From positions 6,522,963 through 6,586,962 of the forward strand of contig NC_063176.1 in NCBI RefSeq assembly GCF_023159225.1: 64,000 bases of DNA, written 5' to 3'. Each line of letters opens with the position of its first letter. The stretch's first letter is position 1. The translations under genes and the position numbers were made by a program. Source of the DNA: Perognathus longimembris pacificus (taxonomy: Eukaryota > Chordata > Mammalia > Rodentia > Heteromyidae). The notes beneath the pieces were generated by a model. It saw only the letters and a list, made by a program, of their open reading frames with translations, did not search any database and was not told where the DNA came from. Positions 1 to 12,475 of this stretch are shown piece by piece.

Positions 1-890
1 GACCTGCTGTTTTTGTGCTTCCCTTTTCCTTCCCCTGGTCAAATAAACTTTTATACCAGACATAAGGTACAGAATATTCAGAGAGATGAAAGAAACAATG
101 ACTAAAAATTAAAAATAAACTAAAAAATATGTACTGTACATAATAAGAAATTCTTGTTTCCATATCTTGGAGTTCATGTTGGGACACTTCATTATATATA
201 GACCTACATATTAAGAAATTGGGTTGTTGAGATTCCCTTTTGAGGATACCATAGACATATTCTAGATCTTACATATGAGGGAAACACTGCACCCTCCTTT
301 TCTTTGCATTTATCTTATTTCACTTAATACAACCTTCCATTTCCTTATGAATGGGGCAATGTCATTCTTTCTGATGGAGGCATAGAATTCTAATATCATA
401 ACTTCTTGATTCATTCATCTACTGAGGGACATGTGGGTTGGTTCCATATCTTGTCTATGGTAAATAATGCTGCAATGAACATGGTTGTGCTGGTAACTTT
501 AGTATGGCCTTGCTTGTTGACATTTGGATATTGGCCCAGAAGTGGGATTGATAAATCATACATAGGCTGTATGTTTAATCTTTTAGGGAACCTCCATACT
601 GCTCTTCCAGAGTGTTTGTACTAGTTTGCATTCCCACCAATGGTGTAGTTGTCTTCCCCTTTGGCTGCATCCTCACCAGTGTCTGTTGTTAGATTTCTTG
701 ATAATGACCATAACTGAGGTGAGGTAGAATCTCGGTCTTGTTTTGATTTCCATTTCTTTAATGCCCAAAGATATTGAGCATTTCTTCATGCATCTCTGGC
801 TGTTCATATTTCTTCTTTAGAGAAGTCTCTAAGTCTTTAGCCCTCTTGTTGATGGGATGGTCACTGAGTTTTCTTGTTATGGTTTATCTT
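1..890 (-). mobile_element. Old L1 fragment, antisense (3' UTR plus end of ORF2)
   Basis: The reverse strand aligns by eye with the ORF2 3' end of the better-preserved L1 copies at 29440-30353 and 50945-51485. Shared landmarks are the stretches around CATTCATCTACTGAGGG (about 411-427) and CTGCAATGAACATGGTTGTG (about 470-489). The ORF is broken by many substitutions. Positions 1-240 look like an older 3' UTR type also seen at 8405-9010. The right edge is approximate. Confidence 0.8.
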
Positions 891-1320
891 AACCTTAATT
901 TCACACTCCGGTTTCCATCCTGGAAGGCAAAGACTCATCAGGTGAGTAGGTTAAGAATAACTCATATGGAAACATTTTCTTGTTTTTCTGAGGCTATTTT
1001 AAGAAACTTAGAACCTTTATCATTCCTCCAAATGGACCATTGATTGCCTTCCTCCAAGTGTACTTCACACCTCTGATGTTGTAGGATTTTTGTGAGGTAG
1101 TTATACTAGAAAGATAGATAGACCCACTTAATTCCATGTCAGAATTTATTGACTAACAATAACTTAAAACCTGTGTGGATTTTATTGATTTTACTATTCA
1201 TCAAATACTATGGATTTCAGTTGGTAGCTAAGAGCATTGGCATTCATATATTTCTTTATTCCAATTGCATTGGCTAAATACCTACCATCTATCTATCTTT
1301 ATTTTACCTATCTCACATCA

Positions 1321-1352
1321 TACACACACACACACACACACACTCACACACA
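1321..1352. repeat. (CA)n microsatellite
   Basis: A CA dinucleotide run with one CT interruption, followed by AT-rich sequence. It is intronic with no visible role. Confidence 0.95.
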
Positions 1353-1544
1353 CATACAGTCATGCATATATATTACATACTGTGTGTAAATATATATCAC
1401 ACAAATACATATATATAAATACTACAGAATAGCTAAGAAAAGGGTCAAAGGCACCACGGATTTTTAAGAGTTCAAGAAGCCACACTGAACGAAGGTCAGA
1501 GGGCTGATATGGAAGTAAAGATAATCACTGTATGCTGATTAGGG

Positions 1545-1546
<2 letters not shown>

Positions 1547-1579
<33 letters not shown>
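1547..1579. repeat. (CA)n microsatellite
   Basis: An uninterrupted CA run of about 16 units, followed by an A-rich and CA-rich tail to about 1610. Confidence 0.95.
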
Positions 1580-1583
<4 letters not shown>

Positions 1584-1899
1584 CACACGCATATGCACAC
1601 TCACACAACACCATTCACAGAGCTATTCTAGTACAGAGCTAGATTGAGGTGTAAACTGATTCAGGTATAGAGCTCACTCAGGTTTACCAAGTCCTGAAAG
1701 ATGGCAATTCAAGAGGGCAGGATTATCCTGTAGGGGGCAGAATTTGACCAAACTGAGCTAAAGCCCTAGACACATAGTGGAGAACTTTTTAGCTGTTGAG
1801 CGTTGAATGAATACACTGAGGAGCTTGACAGGACATTGATGCACCCAAGTTTTGGCTTCCCTCTTTTATTTATTTATTTTTTATTTATTTATTTATTTA

Positions 1900-2130
1900 A
1901 TATTTTAGCCACTCCTGGGGCTTGATCTCTGGGCCTGGGTGCTGTTCCTGAGATTTTGTGCTCAAGGCTTTTACCCTTTAGCACTCAAACCACAGATCCA
2001 CTTCTGGCTCTGGATTAATTCCAAATTTTCTGCCCATATTGGCTTCACACATCAATCCTAAAACCTCAGTCTCTTGACTAAGATTAGAGGAGTGAGCCAC
2101 CAAGTGAAAGCCTTGCATGATCCTTTGGTA
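1900..2130 (-). mobile_element. Degenerate B1-dID-type SINE, antisense
   Basis: The reverse complement has the same arrangement as the copy at 25787-26015. A 7SL/B1-like left arm is represented by the antisense TTAGAGGAGTGAGCCACC near 2084-2101. A tRNA-like right arm is represented by TTGTGCTCAAGGC near 1954-1968. The T-rich stretch at 1861-1900 is the antisense A-tail. The copy is strongly diverged and therefore old. Confidence 0.6.
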
Positions 2131-2614
2131 TAGAGTGTTCAATAAACTCATGGGCCTGGCTTTTCTTATGTCATTTTGTATAACCATGTGATCATGTGTT
2201 TCTGGTTCCATCTCATAAGTTCACAGGTGGTAACATTTTATTTGCACAAGTAAGTTATTTATCAGTCTGTTCCTCTTGATTTATGATTGCTACATGATGA
2301 TTTTTTGCTTACCATAAGAAGGGTTTGTAGGTACTTTTTCTTCAGGGTTTATACTCAAAGTGGAATAAAGCTGCTTTGATAAAATGGAGTCACTCAAATC
2401 AAGGCATAGACTGGAAGTTAGTGCGGTGTGAGGGACAACTTAAAGTAGCAAGATCCTGCTCTTCACAGGAGTCTTTGTGCTACTCTAACACTAGTGTGCA
2501 CATTTCCTTTTATTTAAGAAGCAAATTTAATAGGTTTCTGTAAAAAATTATTCCACTTGTTACTAAGAAGTCTTTTGCTTCCTTATCTTTGCAGTTCTTT
2601 ACAGCCTGGATATT

Positions 2615-2646
2615 AATTTATGTACATATGAATTTATGTACATATG
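2615..2646. repeat. Perfect 16-bp tandem duplication
   Basis: The unit AATTTATGTACATATG occurs twice back to back with no mismatch. Intronic. Confidence 0.9.
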
Positions 2647-2689
2647 AATTAGTGTTGTATTTTACTTTTGGGTGCCTTTCTCCCAAGAC

Positions 2690-3005
2690 TGACCTTTTTT
2701 TTTTTTTTTTGGTCTCCCTATGAATTGGTACCTTGGGTCCTGCTTTCTTTGTCATGTCTATTTGTTATTTATTTCTAACCCCCACATATCAGGGACACAA
2801 TGTACTGTTGGTCTCTATGTTCTAGGCTTGTCTCACTCAACATGATTTGTTCTATACCTGTGCATTTCCCTGTGAATGCCATTATTTTATTATTTCTAAT
2901 TGCTGTGCAGAATTCCATTGCGTACAGTCACCACATTTTTTGGATGCATTCATCTGTGGTGGGGCACCTGGGTTGTTTCCATATCTTGGCTATACCCTTT
3001 ACCTC
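2690..3005 (-). mobile_element. L1 fragment, inverted 5' segment
   Basis: The reverse strand carries the L1 ORF2-end/3' UTR junction. The GAATTCCATTG and CATTCATCTGTGG landmarks near 2910 and 2948 match those in the L1s at 30120-30175 and 51160-51215. It sits directly beside a sense L1 3' end at 3006-3475, so the pair could be a single twin-primed insertion. A T run at about 2696-2711 marks the left edge. Confidence 0.65.
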
Positions 3006-3475
3006 ACACAAAGCATATACATGTGCACAGTGGCGGGGGGAGATGCAGTAGAAAGGGCCCAACAGCTGCAATAGATACTGATGAGAACAAACTAAGCAAC
3101 TCAAGGACAGCAGGGAGGAGGGGAAAAAATAGAGAAAAAGAAGGAACAGGATACACTAAGCAAAAGAAAAGAAATATATATGTATATATCACCCAACTGG
3201 AAGAAATTGTTTTACAGTTAATAATCATAGAGGCCATAAGCATTGTAGATTAGAGTGACAATGTATGTCAAGGGTAGGATTTTTTTGGGGGGGGGGATGA
3301 AAAAATAATGACGAAAGCAAGGGGTGGGTTGAGGGGATGGGGGGAGGGAAGGAGGGAGAAAAATGAGGAAGGGGATAACAAGTATGAGAAGAAATGTGTA
3401 TGTATTCACTACCTTAAGTATGTAACTGTAACTCCTCTGAACATCATCTTGACAATAAAGAAAACAAGTAGTAAA
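3006..3475 (+). mobile_element. L1 3' UTR, sense segment
   Basis: It ends with the L1 3' terminus seen repeatedly in this window: an ATGTAACTGTAACTCCTCTG-like block, then GACAATAAAG and an A-rich tail near 3420-3470. A purine-rich tract with a G run (about 3283-3350) is typical of this 3' UTR. Confidence 0.75.
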
Positions 3476-4659
3476 TAACATTGGTTATTTAATATTGAAA
3501 TTTAATTTTGATGTTTTCACTCTAATGTCAATAGATACTGGTTTCAAAATATTGACAAATGTTATAAATACCCATGTGTAGCATGCAATTATATACAATA
3601 CAAAGAGTTGAATACACATGTTTTTAAAATATGAACAAATGTCAGATGTAGTCAAATACTTTCCTACGCCTTCCCCTTTAGACAAACTTGAATTTTTTCA
3701 CACATTCTCAGAATTGACATTGTTCTTAATCAGTTATGTCACCATGAAATCAATATTTACATATAGGAGATGGTGAACATAATTACATGAACATTTTGGG
3801 ACTACAAATGTCTGGGAAGCCAATTTGTCCATTTGGAATGCTTTCATGTTTATAATAAGGACCTTTTAGTGATTTATTTTTCTGTCAATATCTCAATTTT
3901 CATAATTTTTCTATTCTTCTTACTTCAAATATGCACCCAGTGGTCTGCTAGACTGACCATTTCTCTAGTAATGTGGAAATTTTGGGACCAGCATAAAGCT
4001 GTCCTGGAGTCCAAACAATTTTCAATTAAGTTTTCCAACCCTCTACTCTCAAGCATATGTAGGAAAATACCTACATATAATAAATATCTCCTACTGCCCA
4101 GTGTATTTCTTCTCAAATCGTGAATTTTTAAAGGCCCTCAAAAAAACAAAACGGAAAAGAAATCATTCTAGATTCTTAAATATGTGGAAAGAGTTAGCAC
4201 AATTAACTTGTGTGCATCACTCCTGAAAAACAGGTGTACAAAATCTTGTTCTGACATCCCCAGTTTAAAAGTTGATCAAGGATCATCTGAATATACCATT
4301 TTTCTTGAAGTAGATATAATCAATTCTCTGTCCATTCATAGTTTTCTGTTGACTCCAAATACAATATTCACTTAGCATTTGATTACTGCCTCTGGTCTTC
4401 TTTGGTTAGGTCCCAACATATTTCTGAAGGTCTATATCTTTAAATGAATGTATTGGCTTTATGAGGTCACCAGGTCATCTTGCTACTCCCACGTCATTTA
4501 TCCAGTCATCTAGTGACATTATAGTTTACGAAGTTAGCATGACTAAGTTGGCCACATTATTTTCAAGTTCGTATTTTACTGATATATGTATTTATATTTT
4601 TAAATTAAAATCAGCCAAAAAATCCAAAAATATTGAAATAAATTAATCATATAGATAGC

Positions 4660-4815
4660 ATCAGGTAAATATATATATGTATACATATACACACTTATTT
4701 ATCACAGACAGAATATACTATATACTATATATCATACAATATACATATATTGTATATCACCTCATATATATATAACCTCTCTCTTTGTGTGTGTATATAT
4801 GTATATATAATGTAA
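4660..4815. repeat. AT/TA-rich low-complexity tract
   Basis: Alternating TA with imperfect palindromes, for example around 4737-4756. A duplex of this kind could extrude hairpins, but no specific element is recognised. Confidence 0.8.
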
Positions 4816-4979
4816 CAATTTAAATTTGATTTCCTTATCCTTTACTTAATATTATAACTTTATTTTCCTGACACATTAATTAGCTTTCCTGCCCCTAGGA
4901 TATTATACTTAAGGAAAACAACTTGAAATAAGAATGATTTATATCTTATTTCAAGTATTCTGGGGTGTCAGTTAATGGT

Positions 4980-5285
4980 GCACTGGCTCGGTTGCTATGA
5001 GCCTATAATGAGGCCAGTATCCAAGTGGAAGAGCATCCCAGAAGCCCATGAAAGGGGAAAGCGGCTCGCCTCATGGCCTCTAGGAAGCAGATAAAGGGTC
5101 AGAGACAAGATAAAACCTTCCAAAACATATTCCAAGTGAACTACTGCTACCACGGTGGCAGGCCTTCCTAATAGCCATTTGGCAAGGAACTCCTGAGTGC
5201 ATGAGCCCCCTGATGGTTTAGTACTCTCCTGACACAATCCTGTTCCCAAAGACCTTCTGCTCTGCACCCTTTGTCTCATTTCCTA
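4980..5285. mobile_element. Possible ancient LTR-type (MaLR-like) repeat remnant
   Basis: This segment is GC-richer than its flanks. The run of phrases (AGGAAGCAG, then ACAAGATAAAACCTTCCAAA, then AGTGAACTACTGC) resembles a widely dispersed mammalian repeat I associate with old ERVL-MaLR LTRs. This is recollection only, and other old repeat classes are possible. Confidence 0.3.
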
Positions 5286-6794
5286 TCCACCAGATAGCAC
5301 CTCAGTAAATTCCCAGGGTGTGGAAAGCAAACATGCACTGCCTGCTTGATATCCTAAGGTCTAATATTTCGATATATTTAACCTTTGTCCCATGTGCTTT
5401 TCGTGGCTGTTTAGGAGGAGTGTATAATTTGGATTTACTATTTCTATCTTTAGTATCCTTAGCACACATTCAGATAATTCAAAGTAAGGGTCAGTGCACA
5501 TGAGCATTTTTTTAATTGTTGATCCATATTGACAAATGACCTTTATAAATCATTGTCTCAATTAGCATTCCCAACAGAGCATGAAGTTTTCTTGTGTCTT
5601 ACAATGAAGTGCTTCTTTGCTAATTTAATAGGAGGACAAGAATGCTCTGCATTTAAAGTTATATTTCTCAAGCTTTATAGGTCCATTGTAATATAAGCTA
5701 TATTATAGACTCACTCTATTATCTATTCTGTAGTGGTGTCTATAGGTTCTTTAACCTATTAAGGCTAGTGGGAACTTAATATTTAATATAGTAAAAACAT
5801 ATTATTGTAACAGCCCAGCTTTTGTTACTTTTTCATAGAGTTTAATTTGTATAGCATAAAAAATAATTTTGTGAGCTTTTGGATTTACAATAATCCTTCA
5901 CACAGAGTTGTGTAAAATATTCATTATTTTTATCACTCTTCCTGGAACTCATAGATATCGACCTCTAGCATATTTTAACTGAGTGTCTATATAGTCCATT
6001 TGGACTGTCTCTGACCTATTATTATTGCCATAATACTATCCTATCTAACTTGTGCCAATATCATATTTTTTTAATTGTACTAAAATATTGTCCAGTACTT
6101 GACACCAGTACCAGGTGTATAGTTAGAAAGTATATATTATCTTAAATAAAAATGTTTAACATAAGTACATCCATTTATGTAAATTTCTATGTACACATAC
6201 ATTCATACAAAATTATGTGTGCAAAGCAATTATAACTTACTTCAATGACTATGTTACATATTTGTATAAAATATTAAAAGAGTAGACATTGTATAAATTT
6301 CAATGTCTATGATTCTGAAATACCATACTTCAAATACCATGCTTAAAACTAGACCATGTGATTTTAAGATTGCAAGCAAATACTAATAGTAAACAAAACT
6401 TACTAGGATTTTAATAGATTGAGAGAAAAATGTATCATTTGGCTTCCTTTTAAATCATCCTCATAATATTCAGCTCTAACAAGCTAGTAAGAAAATGCAC
6501 ACTACCTTAAGATTTTAATATGTTCATTATATGTCCACAACTACTTTTATTATTTAGAAGTGAAACAATTAACTTGAAACCCTAGTTCATTTGATTTATT
6601 TACATAAGTGTTTAGTGCTGGTAGACAGTTCAATTATAGAAAACTAATTTAATCATTTGGATGAATCTAAAGAAATCAGAAATTATGTGATCATCTTATG
6701 GCTTTGACTAATTTCATACCCAAATATATTTTTTAATTGATATTATCTTAGTGTGTTTTTTCATTCAGACAATTGTGTTTAAATTGTATGGTCT

Positions 6795-7027
6795 GTGTGT
6801 GTGTGCTTATGTGTGTGAGAGAGAGAGAGAGCAAGAGAGAAGAAGGAAGGAAAGAAGGAAGGAAGGAAGGAAGGAAGGAAGGAAGGAAGGAAGGAAGGAA
6901 GGAAGAGAAGGGAGGGAGGGAGGGAGGGAGGGAGGGAAGGAAGGAAGGAAGGAAGGAAGGAAGGAAGGAAGGAAGGAAGGAAGGAAGGAAGGAAGGAAGG
7001 AAGGAAGGAAGGAAGGAAGGAAGGAGA
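6795..7027. repeat. (GGAA)n/(GGGA)n microsatellite with a TG/GA lead-in
   Basis: Short TG and GA runs lead into long GGAA tetranucleotide arrays interrupted by a GGGA block near 6908-6935. Open frames of Lys-Glu-Gly-Arg repeats arise from this array and are not genes. It abuts the SINE at 7028, so it may have grown from the SINE edge. Confidence 0.97.
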
Positions 7028-7262
7028 GAGTTGATCCTAGGGTTGAACAGGACCTGTGTACTATCCCTGAGATTTTGTGTTTAAGGCTAGTGCTCTAAAA
7101 CTTGAGCCATGGCTCTACCCTTGGCTTTTATGGTAGGTAATTAGAGATCAGTTTCAAAGATTTCCCTGCCTTATTAGCTGGCTTTGAACCATGAATCTTA
7201 GATCTCAGCCTCAGCCTCCTGAGTAGCTAGGATTAAAGATATGAGCCACTGGTTCCTGGCCA
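7028..7262 (-). mobile_element. B1-dID-type SINE, antisense
   Basis: The antisense right arm (AAGGCTAGTGCTC near 7083, then ACTTGAGCCATGGC) is followed by the antisense B1-like left arm (CCTCCTGAGTAGCTAGGATT near 7215-7234, then ATGAGCCACTGG). It is moderately diverged. Confidence 0.8.
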
Positions 7263-8404
7263 ACAAATGTGCTTTACAAACATACTTTTGTCAGCTGTAT
7301 ATTTATAAGCATTTTTAAGGTACCAAAAGTAGCGTCACAATTTGAAGATTTATCTGCTTTTGGATTTTTTCCTTTGATTTTCTTAAAATAGGTGAAAACT
7401 AAAATAGCTGAGCACAAACAGGTCCATGATGAAAATTATACACTTTTCTCTAAGAAGTATCAGCCAAAGATCATAGTTAGGTGAGAGGGAAAGTTCAAAT
7501 GAAAGAATTTCACAGTAACTTTAAGCTTTTGGAAATGGAGACAGTTACTGTTTGTTTATTGTAGGCCTCAACCTTCTGGGGGGAAAAAAGAGAAAATAAA
7601 CTACTAGATCAGAATGTTTAGTACTGATCCAAAATAAAACTAAAAATATGATTAAGAAGATGAATGCATGTATTTTCCCTTAGCTGAGCTAACAAGGGTC
7701 ATTTCTTCTCTGGAAGTGCATTGGAACCACAAAAATGAAAACAAACACACGATGTTTTTACAGAGATTTCTATAAGAAGGAATCTTCCAACATCGTTTGC
7801 ATTTGGCAGAGGATCCAAGGTAGGCTATCAGACACTGCATAGAAGGAGGGCTTTAGGTGTGCCATGAGTGGAAGATATTGGCATGGAAAAATTAACACTG
7901 AGCAAACTACAGCCAGGCATCCTAGAAAGTACGGCTTCCTCTGTATGGTCATTTACTGGAAACGAGTGAGAAGGAGAGCAAATTGCAGGGAAGCTGGCAT
8001 TTTTTTCAGTCCCACGTTTGCCCTGGAGGCTATTCGTTTGTCATTTTGTAGATTGTGGGTGTTGGGATAAAGTGAGAGGAATTGGTATGAGAATCCCTGA
8101 TATGATTATTTCTATCTGAATAAGAATCACATCACTTTATAGGAAAGGATGGCTGTGGTCTGCACCTTGAGGCGAAGGAGAGAATGTCAAGGTGATTCTT
8201 GATGCCCAAGCCATGTGGTTGCCAATGCCTGCAGCTTTCCGGGACTCCTTGGCCCGGTTCGCCACAGCACCCCTGTGGTGTTCTGCGGCTTCCTCTACCG
8301 TAGCCTCAGACGTCATTCACTGATTGTACTTTCTTAAATACAAACCGTTTTGAAAAGTAAGAAGTTAATTTTCATATGCATATACACAAAGTATTTTTAA
8401 TATT

Positions 8405-9010
8405 TTTTTCTAATCTTTAAGGACTTTCCTGTCCTCTCCCCAAATCAGATAAACTTGCAGGCAAGGCAAAGGGTACAGAAACAGGACAAAATGGAACAAA
8501 CCAAATGGGGAAAAAGGAAAGGAAAAAAAGAGAAGAAAAGAGAAAAGAACAGCAAGCAGTACAATATAAAAAGCTCTTGTTTCCATTTCTTGGATTTCAT
8601 TTCAGTAAGCGTCCTTTTACATGATCATATGCACATAGCTATTGAGCCTTTGCCATCCTCTCCTAAGACTGGTCCCCTTTTTTTTTCTCGCTGTGTGGTT
8701 CTGGCACATAAAAATGCCATCACATATAGGTGGATATAATGGGTTATTCATATAAATCATACTGTATATCGTTGATGTGACATTCTTCCCCTCACCCAAT
8801 TGGATTTGAATGTTCCTTTTCTTCATAGAATTTGTTTTATTATTGTCTTTATAGAGTTGTACAAAGGAGTTGTCCTCTACCAAAGCAGTTTATGAATGCA
8901 ATGTGTCTTTATCAGTGTCACTCCTTTCAACGTTGTCACCCATCCCTCCCCACCTGCTGCTTCCTTCATTTTTCTTAATGTTTTAGATTGTACATTGCAT
9001 TATTGATTGC
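8405..9010 (-). mobile_element. Old L1 3' UTR fragment, antisense
   Basis: AGATAAACTTGCAGGCAAG near 8448 and the following A-rich block match the 3' UTR types at 1-120 and 42990-43020. The block CAGTGTCACTCCTTTCA near 8914 recurs at about 42705-42720. No reading frame is retained. Confidence 0.6.
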
Positions 9011-9429
9011 ATTATTGTAAGATACTAATATTAAAATAGAGATAGTAGGAGGAGAGGGAAGTAGGAGGAAGAAAAGGAGAAAGTAAAGGAGGAGCAGGAG
9101 TATTCTTTATAAGCAATTAGCATTGATTTTTCTCATAAAGCACAGCAGTTTAACACTGTTTAGGTCAGAAATATGGTAAATAAAGAACTGAGGTTTTATG
9201 TGCTCGTTCTGTATTTTAACCTTTTTTAAAAATTTTCTCATGTTTAACAAAATATCCCTTGAGCTTTAACTTGGCTTTGTCAGGAAATTGTTTCAACTCA
9301 CCAGAAAAGCAAAACAAAGCAGAACAAAACCTGGTCATGGTTGTGTCTGTCTGCTCAGCTAGGACAAGAAATCTACAATATGTCACCCTCAATTCAAGTA
9401 CAGGCAAAATGAAAAATGAGATCCCATCT

Positions 9430-9535
9430 CAAAAGTAAGTTACAGAAAAAGACTGGAGGTGTCGTAGAGTGTCTGTCTGGTAAAGGCAAGGCCTCAGTTT
9501 AAATCCCCGTAATACCAAAAACAAACATCAAAAAA
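9430..9535 (+). mobile_element. tRNA-derived (ID-like) SINE fragment
   Basis: GGAGGTGTCGTAGAGTGTC is followed about 30 bp later by CTCAGTTTAAATCCCC and an A-rich end. This order and spacing fit degraded A and B boxes of a tRNA-type pol III promoter. Confidence 0.55.
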
Positions 9536-10124
9536 ATAGTGCATAAAGGTAGTACAGGGAAGTTCTCTTAGTACGGTTTGATAATGGTCATGGTAAAATT
9601 AATGAGCCTTGATATAGTTCCAAAGGCTAAATTGCTAATACCAGACGCTAGGACATCAATGCTATAGGCATTATGTTGTGTCATGTGACAATTTAAGTGG
9701 ACCAAGCAATTAATGTTAGTAGCATTAATCATGAGTAAACATTTCCCTCTTTTTGTACGTGTGTACAAACTTGCTACAAATTTAAATTTTTTCATAATTA
9801 AAATTTTAAAAATACATGATAATGACTATATTCTTCAATAATCTTCATGAATTGTAATTCTCTTTGTAAATTTGCTTAAAATATGAAGCAAAATCAGTAA
9901 AATTTTGCAGAGCAAACTGAAAAATCTTACCAACATGCTAATGAACACAACATTCTGACGAAAGTGATCTGATGTTTTCCTAATTACAAGTATAATGCCA
10001 TAATTTTCATGACTTAACATGCTCCGTAAATACATTTGATTGGAAAAAAAATAGACGATCAATCTACGTATACACTCTTTGCCCTAAGGTGATCTTACTA
10101 AAATAAGAGTTAAAAAGTTTTCAA

Positions 10125-10290
10125 GTGCTGACTGTTTTCCCTGGGTAGTGTGAAGAGCTTCATCTGTATTATTAAGTCATCCTTCAAAACTACCCTATGT
10201 GGTATTATGATTTCATTTGCATCGATGACTAGCTTACTCAAAGGCATATATTGGGTAATGTATATATCCAGCACTGCGGAGTTTCACTAA
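10125..10290 (+). mobile_element. MIR fossil
   Basis: The order of an AAACTACCCTATGTGG-like block (about 10187), a TTATGATTTCATTTGCA-like block and a GACTAGCTTACTCAAAG-like block corresponds to the MIR core. Ancient and diverged. Confidence 0.6.
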
Positions 10291-10825
10291 AATCCCAAAG
10301 CTTGTCTCTAAGTTTGCAACACAATGATGTCAAAGTCTGAGGTCACTTTTCTTGCTCTCTGATGGGTTTTGAGGCACCGATGCCCATCAGCTTGTGATAA
10401 AGAGAGTTCTTTATTAAAATATCCTAAATCCAACATGTATTTTCTGGAGCTAATTTACTAAGCACCATGGCTTAGCAACACAGTGCTTTGGTTGTTTCCC
10501 TTCATAACTGCCTGTCAGCTTGGGTGCTGTGGCTTGGAGTTTCTGGAGGGAGCAGTCCTCTGGCAATACCTGAAAACTCACAGTATTTACATGAATCAAT
10601 GGCTTACGGACTGCTTTTGAATCACCTGTAGGTTGAAAAATTATGTTCTACCATGGTAAATCAGGAACAGATCCCGTATTGTTTTATTTTTAAAAATGAG
10701 ATGCTACGTTTTACTGTCAAATGTTCCATGTAACGGACTATCTCTTCCTGTTTTCCCCAGCACCCACTACCAGTGAACATTATTGTTGCATTTAAACTGA
10801 GCTAACATTGCCTCTTAGTAGTTCT

Positions 10826-11060
10826 CTTCTTCTTCTTTCTTCTTCTTCCTTCTTCTTCTTCTTCCTCCTCCTCCTCCTTCTTCTTTTTCCTCCTCTTCTT
10901 CTTCTTTTTCCTCTTCTTCTTCTTCTTCTTCTTCTTCTTCTTCTTCTTCTTCTTCTTCTTCTTCTTCTTCTTCTTCTTCTTCTTCCGCCCTCCTCTTCCT
11001 CTCCTTTTCTCTTTCTCCTCCTCCTCTTTGTTCTGCTTCTGTTCTTCCTTCTCCTTCTTT
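10826..11060. repeat. (TTC)n/(CCT)n homopyrimidine tract
   Basis: Nearly pure pyrimidine on the + strand, with an uninterrupted TCT array of about 24 units at 10912-10985 flanked by CCT/CTT variants. The frames through it encode poly-Leu or poly-Arg and are not genes. Confidence 0.97.
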
Positions 11061-11318
11061 TCAACTTCTTTCCTTTATTCTCAAGTAAAATGAAAGTATT
11101 TTCTCCCTAATGAAAGTACTTCTTTTGTGAACATTCTCTTCCCGTGTTTCTCTCGCACACCTAGTGGCATCCTATTGTTTCCTAATACATGAACATTTGC
11201 GTAGCAATTTAACACATCGTTCATCCATGCTGAATCTTGTTTAGTTTAGTATCTTGAAGCATTCTTACCTAGAGGTGTAATCACCTAGTTTCTCCAGGAG
11301 AGAGGTTATCTTATCATT

Positions 11319-11557
<239 letters not shown>

Positions 11558-12344
11558 CAACTCTCTGTAAGACTTAAATGAAGTTTCATTTGGAAATTCT
11601 TTGGATCTGGAAAGCTTCTGTTATTAGAATTTCATCTTTCGAAAGACAAATCAAACTATATTGTTATAACAGAGACAAACAAGGTCTCTTCTTAAAATGA
11701 TAATCCCCCAAAGGCTAAGCTATTTTAAACTTGGATAATAACTGTGTCCTAACAGCTGCATGCAGTTACCTCTATAATTCTACATGCTAAAAGATGATGG
11801 GAATGAAATACCTATGCAGAACCATATCTCACAGAAACTAGACTGACTGCTATTGCTAGCATACATTTGTTTATGATTCGAAATTATCTCTAATGCTTAT
11901 AAGCATTTTCAACCTGTGCTTACCTCATCTTTGTTTATGTATAAACAATGTCTTTTTAATACATCTAGTGCTGTGGTGGTACTATAACAGTTTCTACAGT
12001 ATTTATTGCACAAGATGTATTTGGGGGAATTATTCTACTTCATATCTTCAAAGAAGAGGACTTGTTTTTACTCCCTAAATAAGCACAATATGCTTTTATC
12101 CCTAAGTCCTTAGAATATGTTATTTATGGAAATGATTTTAAAATTACATTGGCTATTCCATAGTTATGTGAATTAATCTGCATGCAATTAGTTATTTAAT
12201 TATAATATAATGGAATATTTCGTGTGTTAATGTCATATAGATCATGAAAAAATCAATGCTTTTTATGAGGAAGATCTATTCTCTCTATTTATACTTTTCT
12301 ATTTTTCTCCAAAATATATATGATATGCTAGACATTAGTAAAGT

Positions 12345-12475
12345 GAAATACATATCTTCTGTATTTTCACAAAAACCTAAGAGAATAAGATCTATTATTA
12401 TCACAATTTTATAACTTACCATTTAAGTTCAAACCAGGTTATTCAGGTTATATAAGGTGATTTATTCAGGCCACA
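12345..12475 (+). mobile_element. MIR fossil
   Basis: TTCACAAAAACCTAAGAGAA, then TTATTATCACAATTTTATAAC, then CAAACCAGGTTATTCAG follow the order of the MIR core consensus as I remember it. Confidence 0.5.

Noticed and set aside
6751..7098. ORFs of over 100 codons rich in Lys-Glu-Gly-Arg
   Set aside because: They are translations of the GGAA/GGGA microsatellite.
10792..11110. Poly-Leu and poly-Arg ORFs
   Set aside because: They are translations of the TTC/CCT tract, on either strand.
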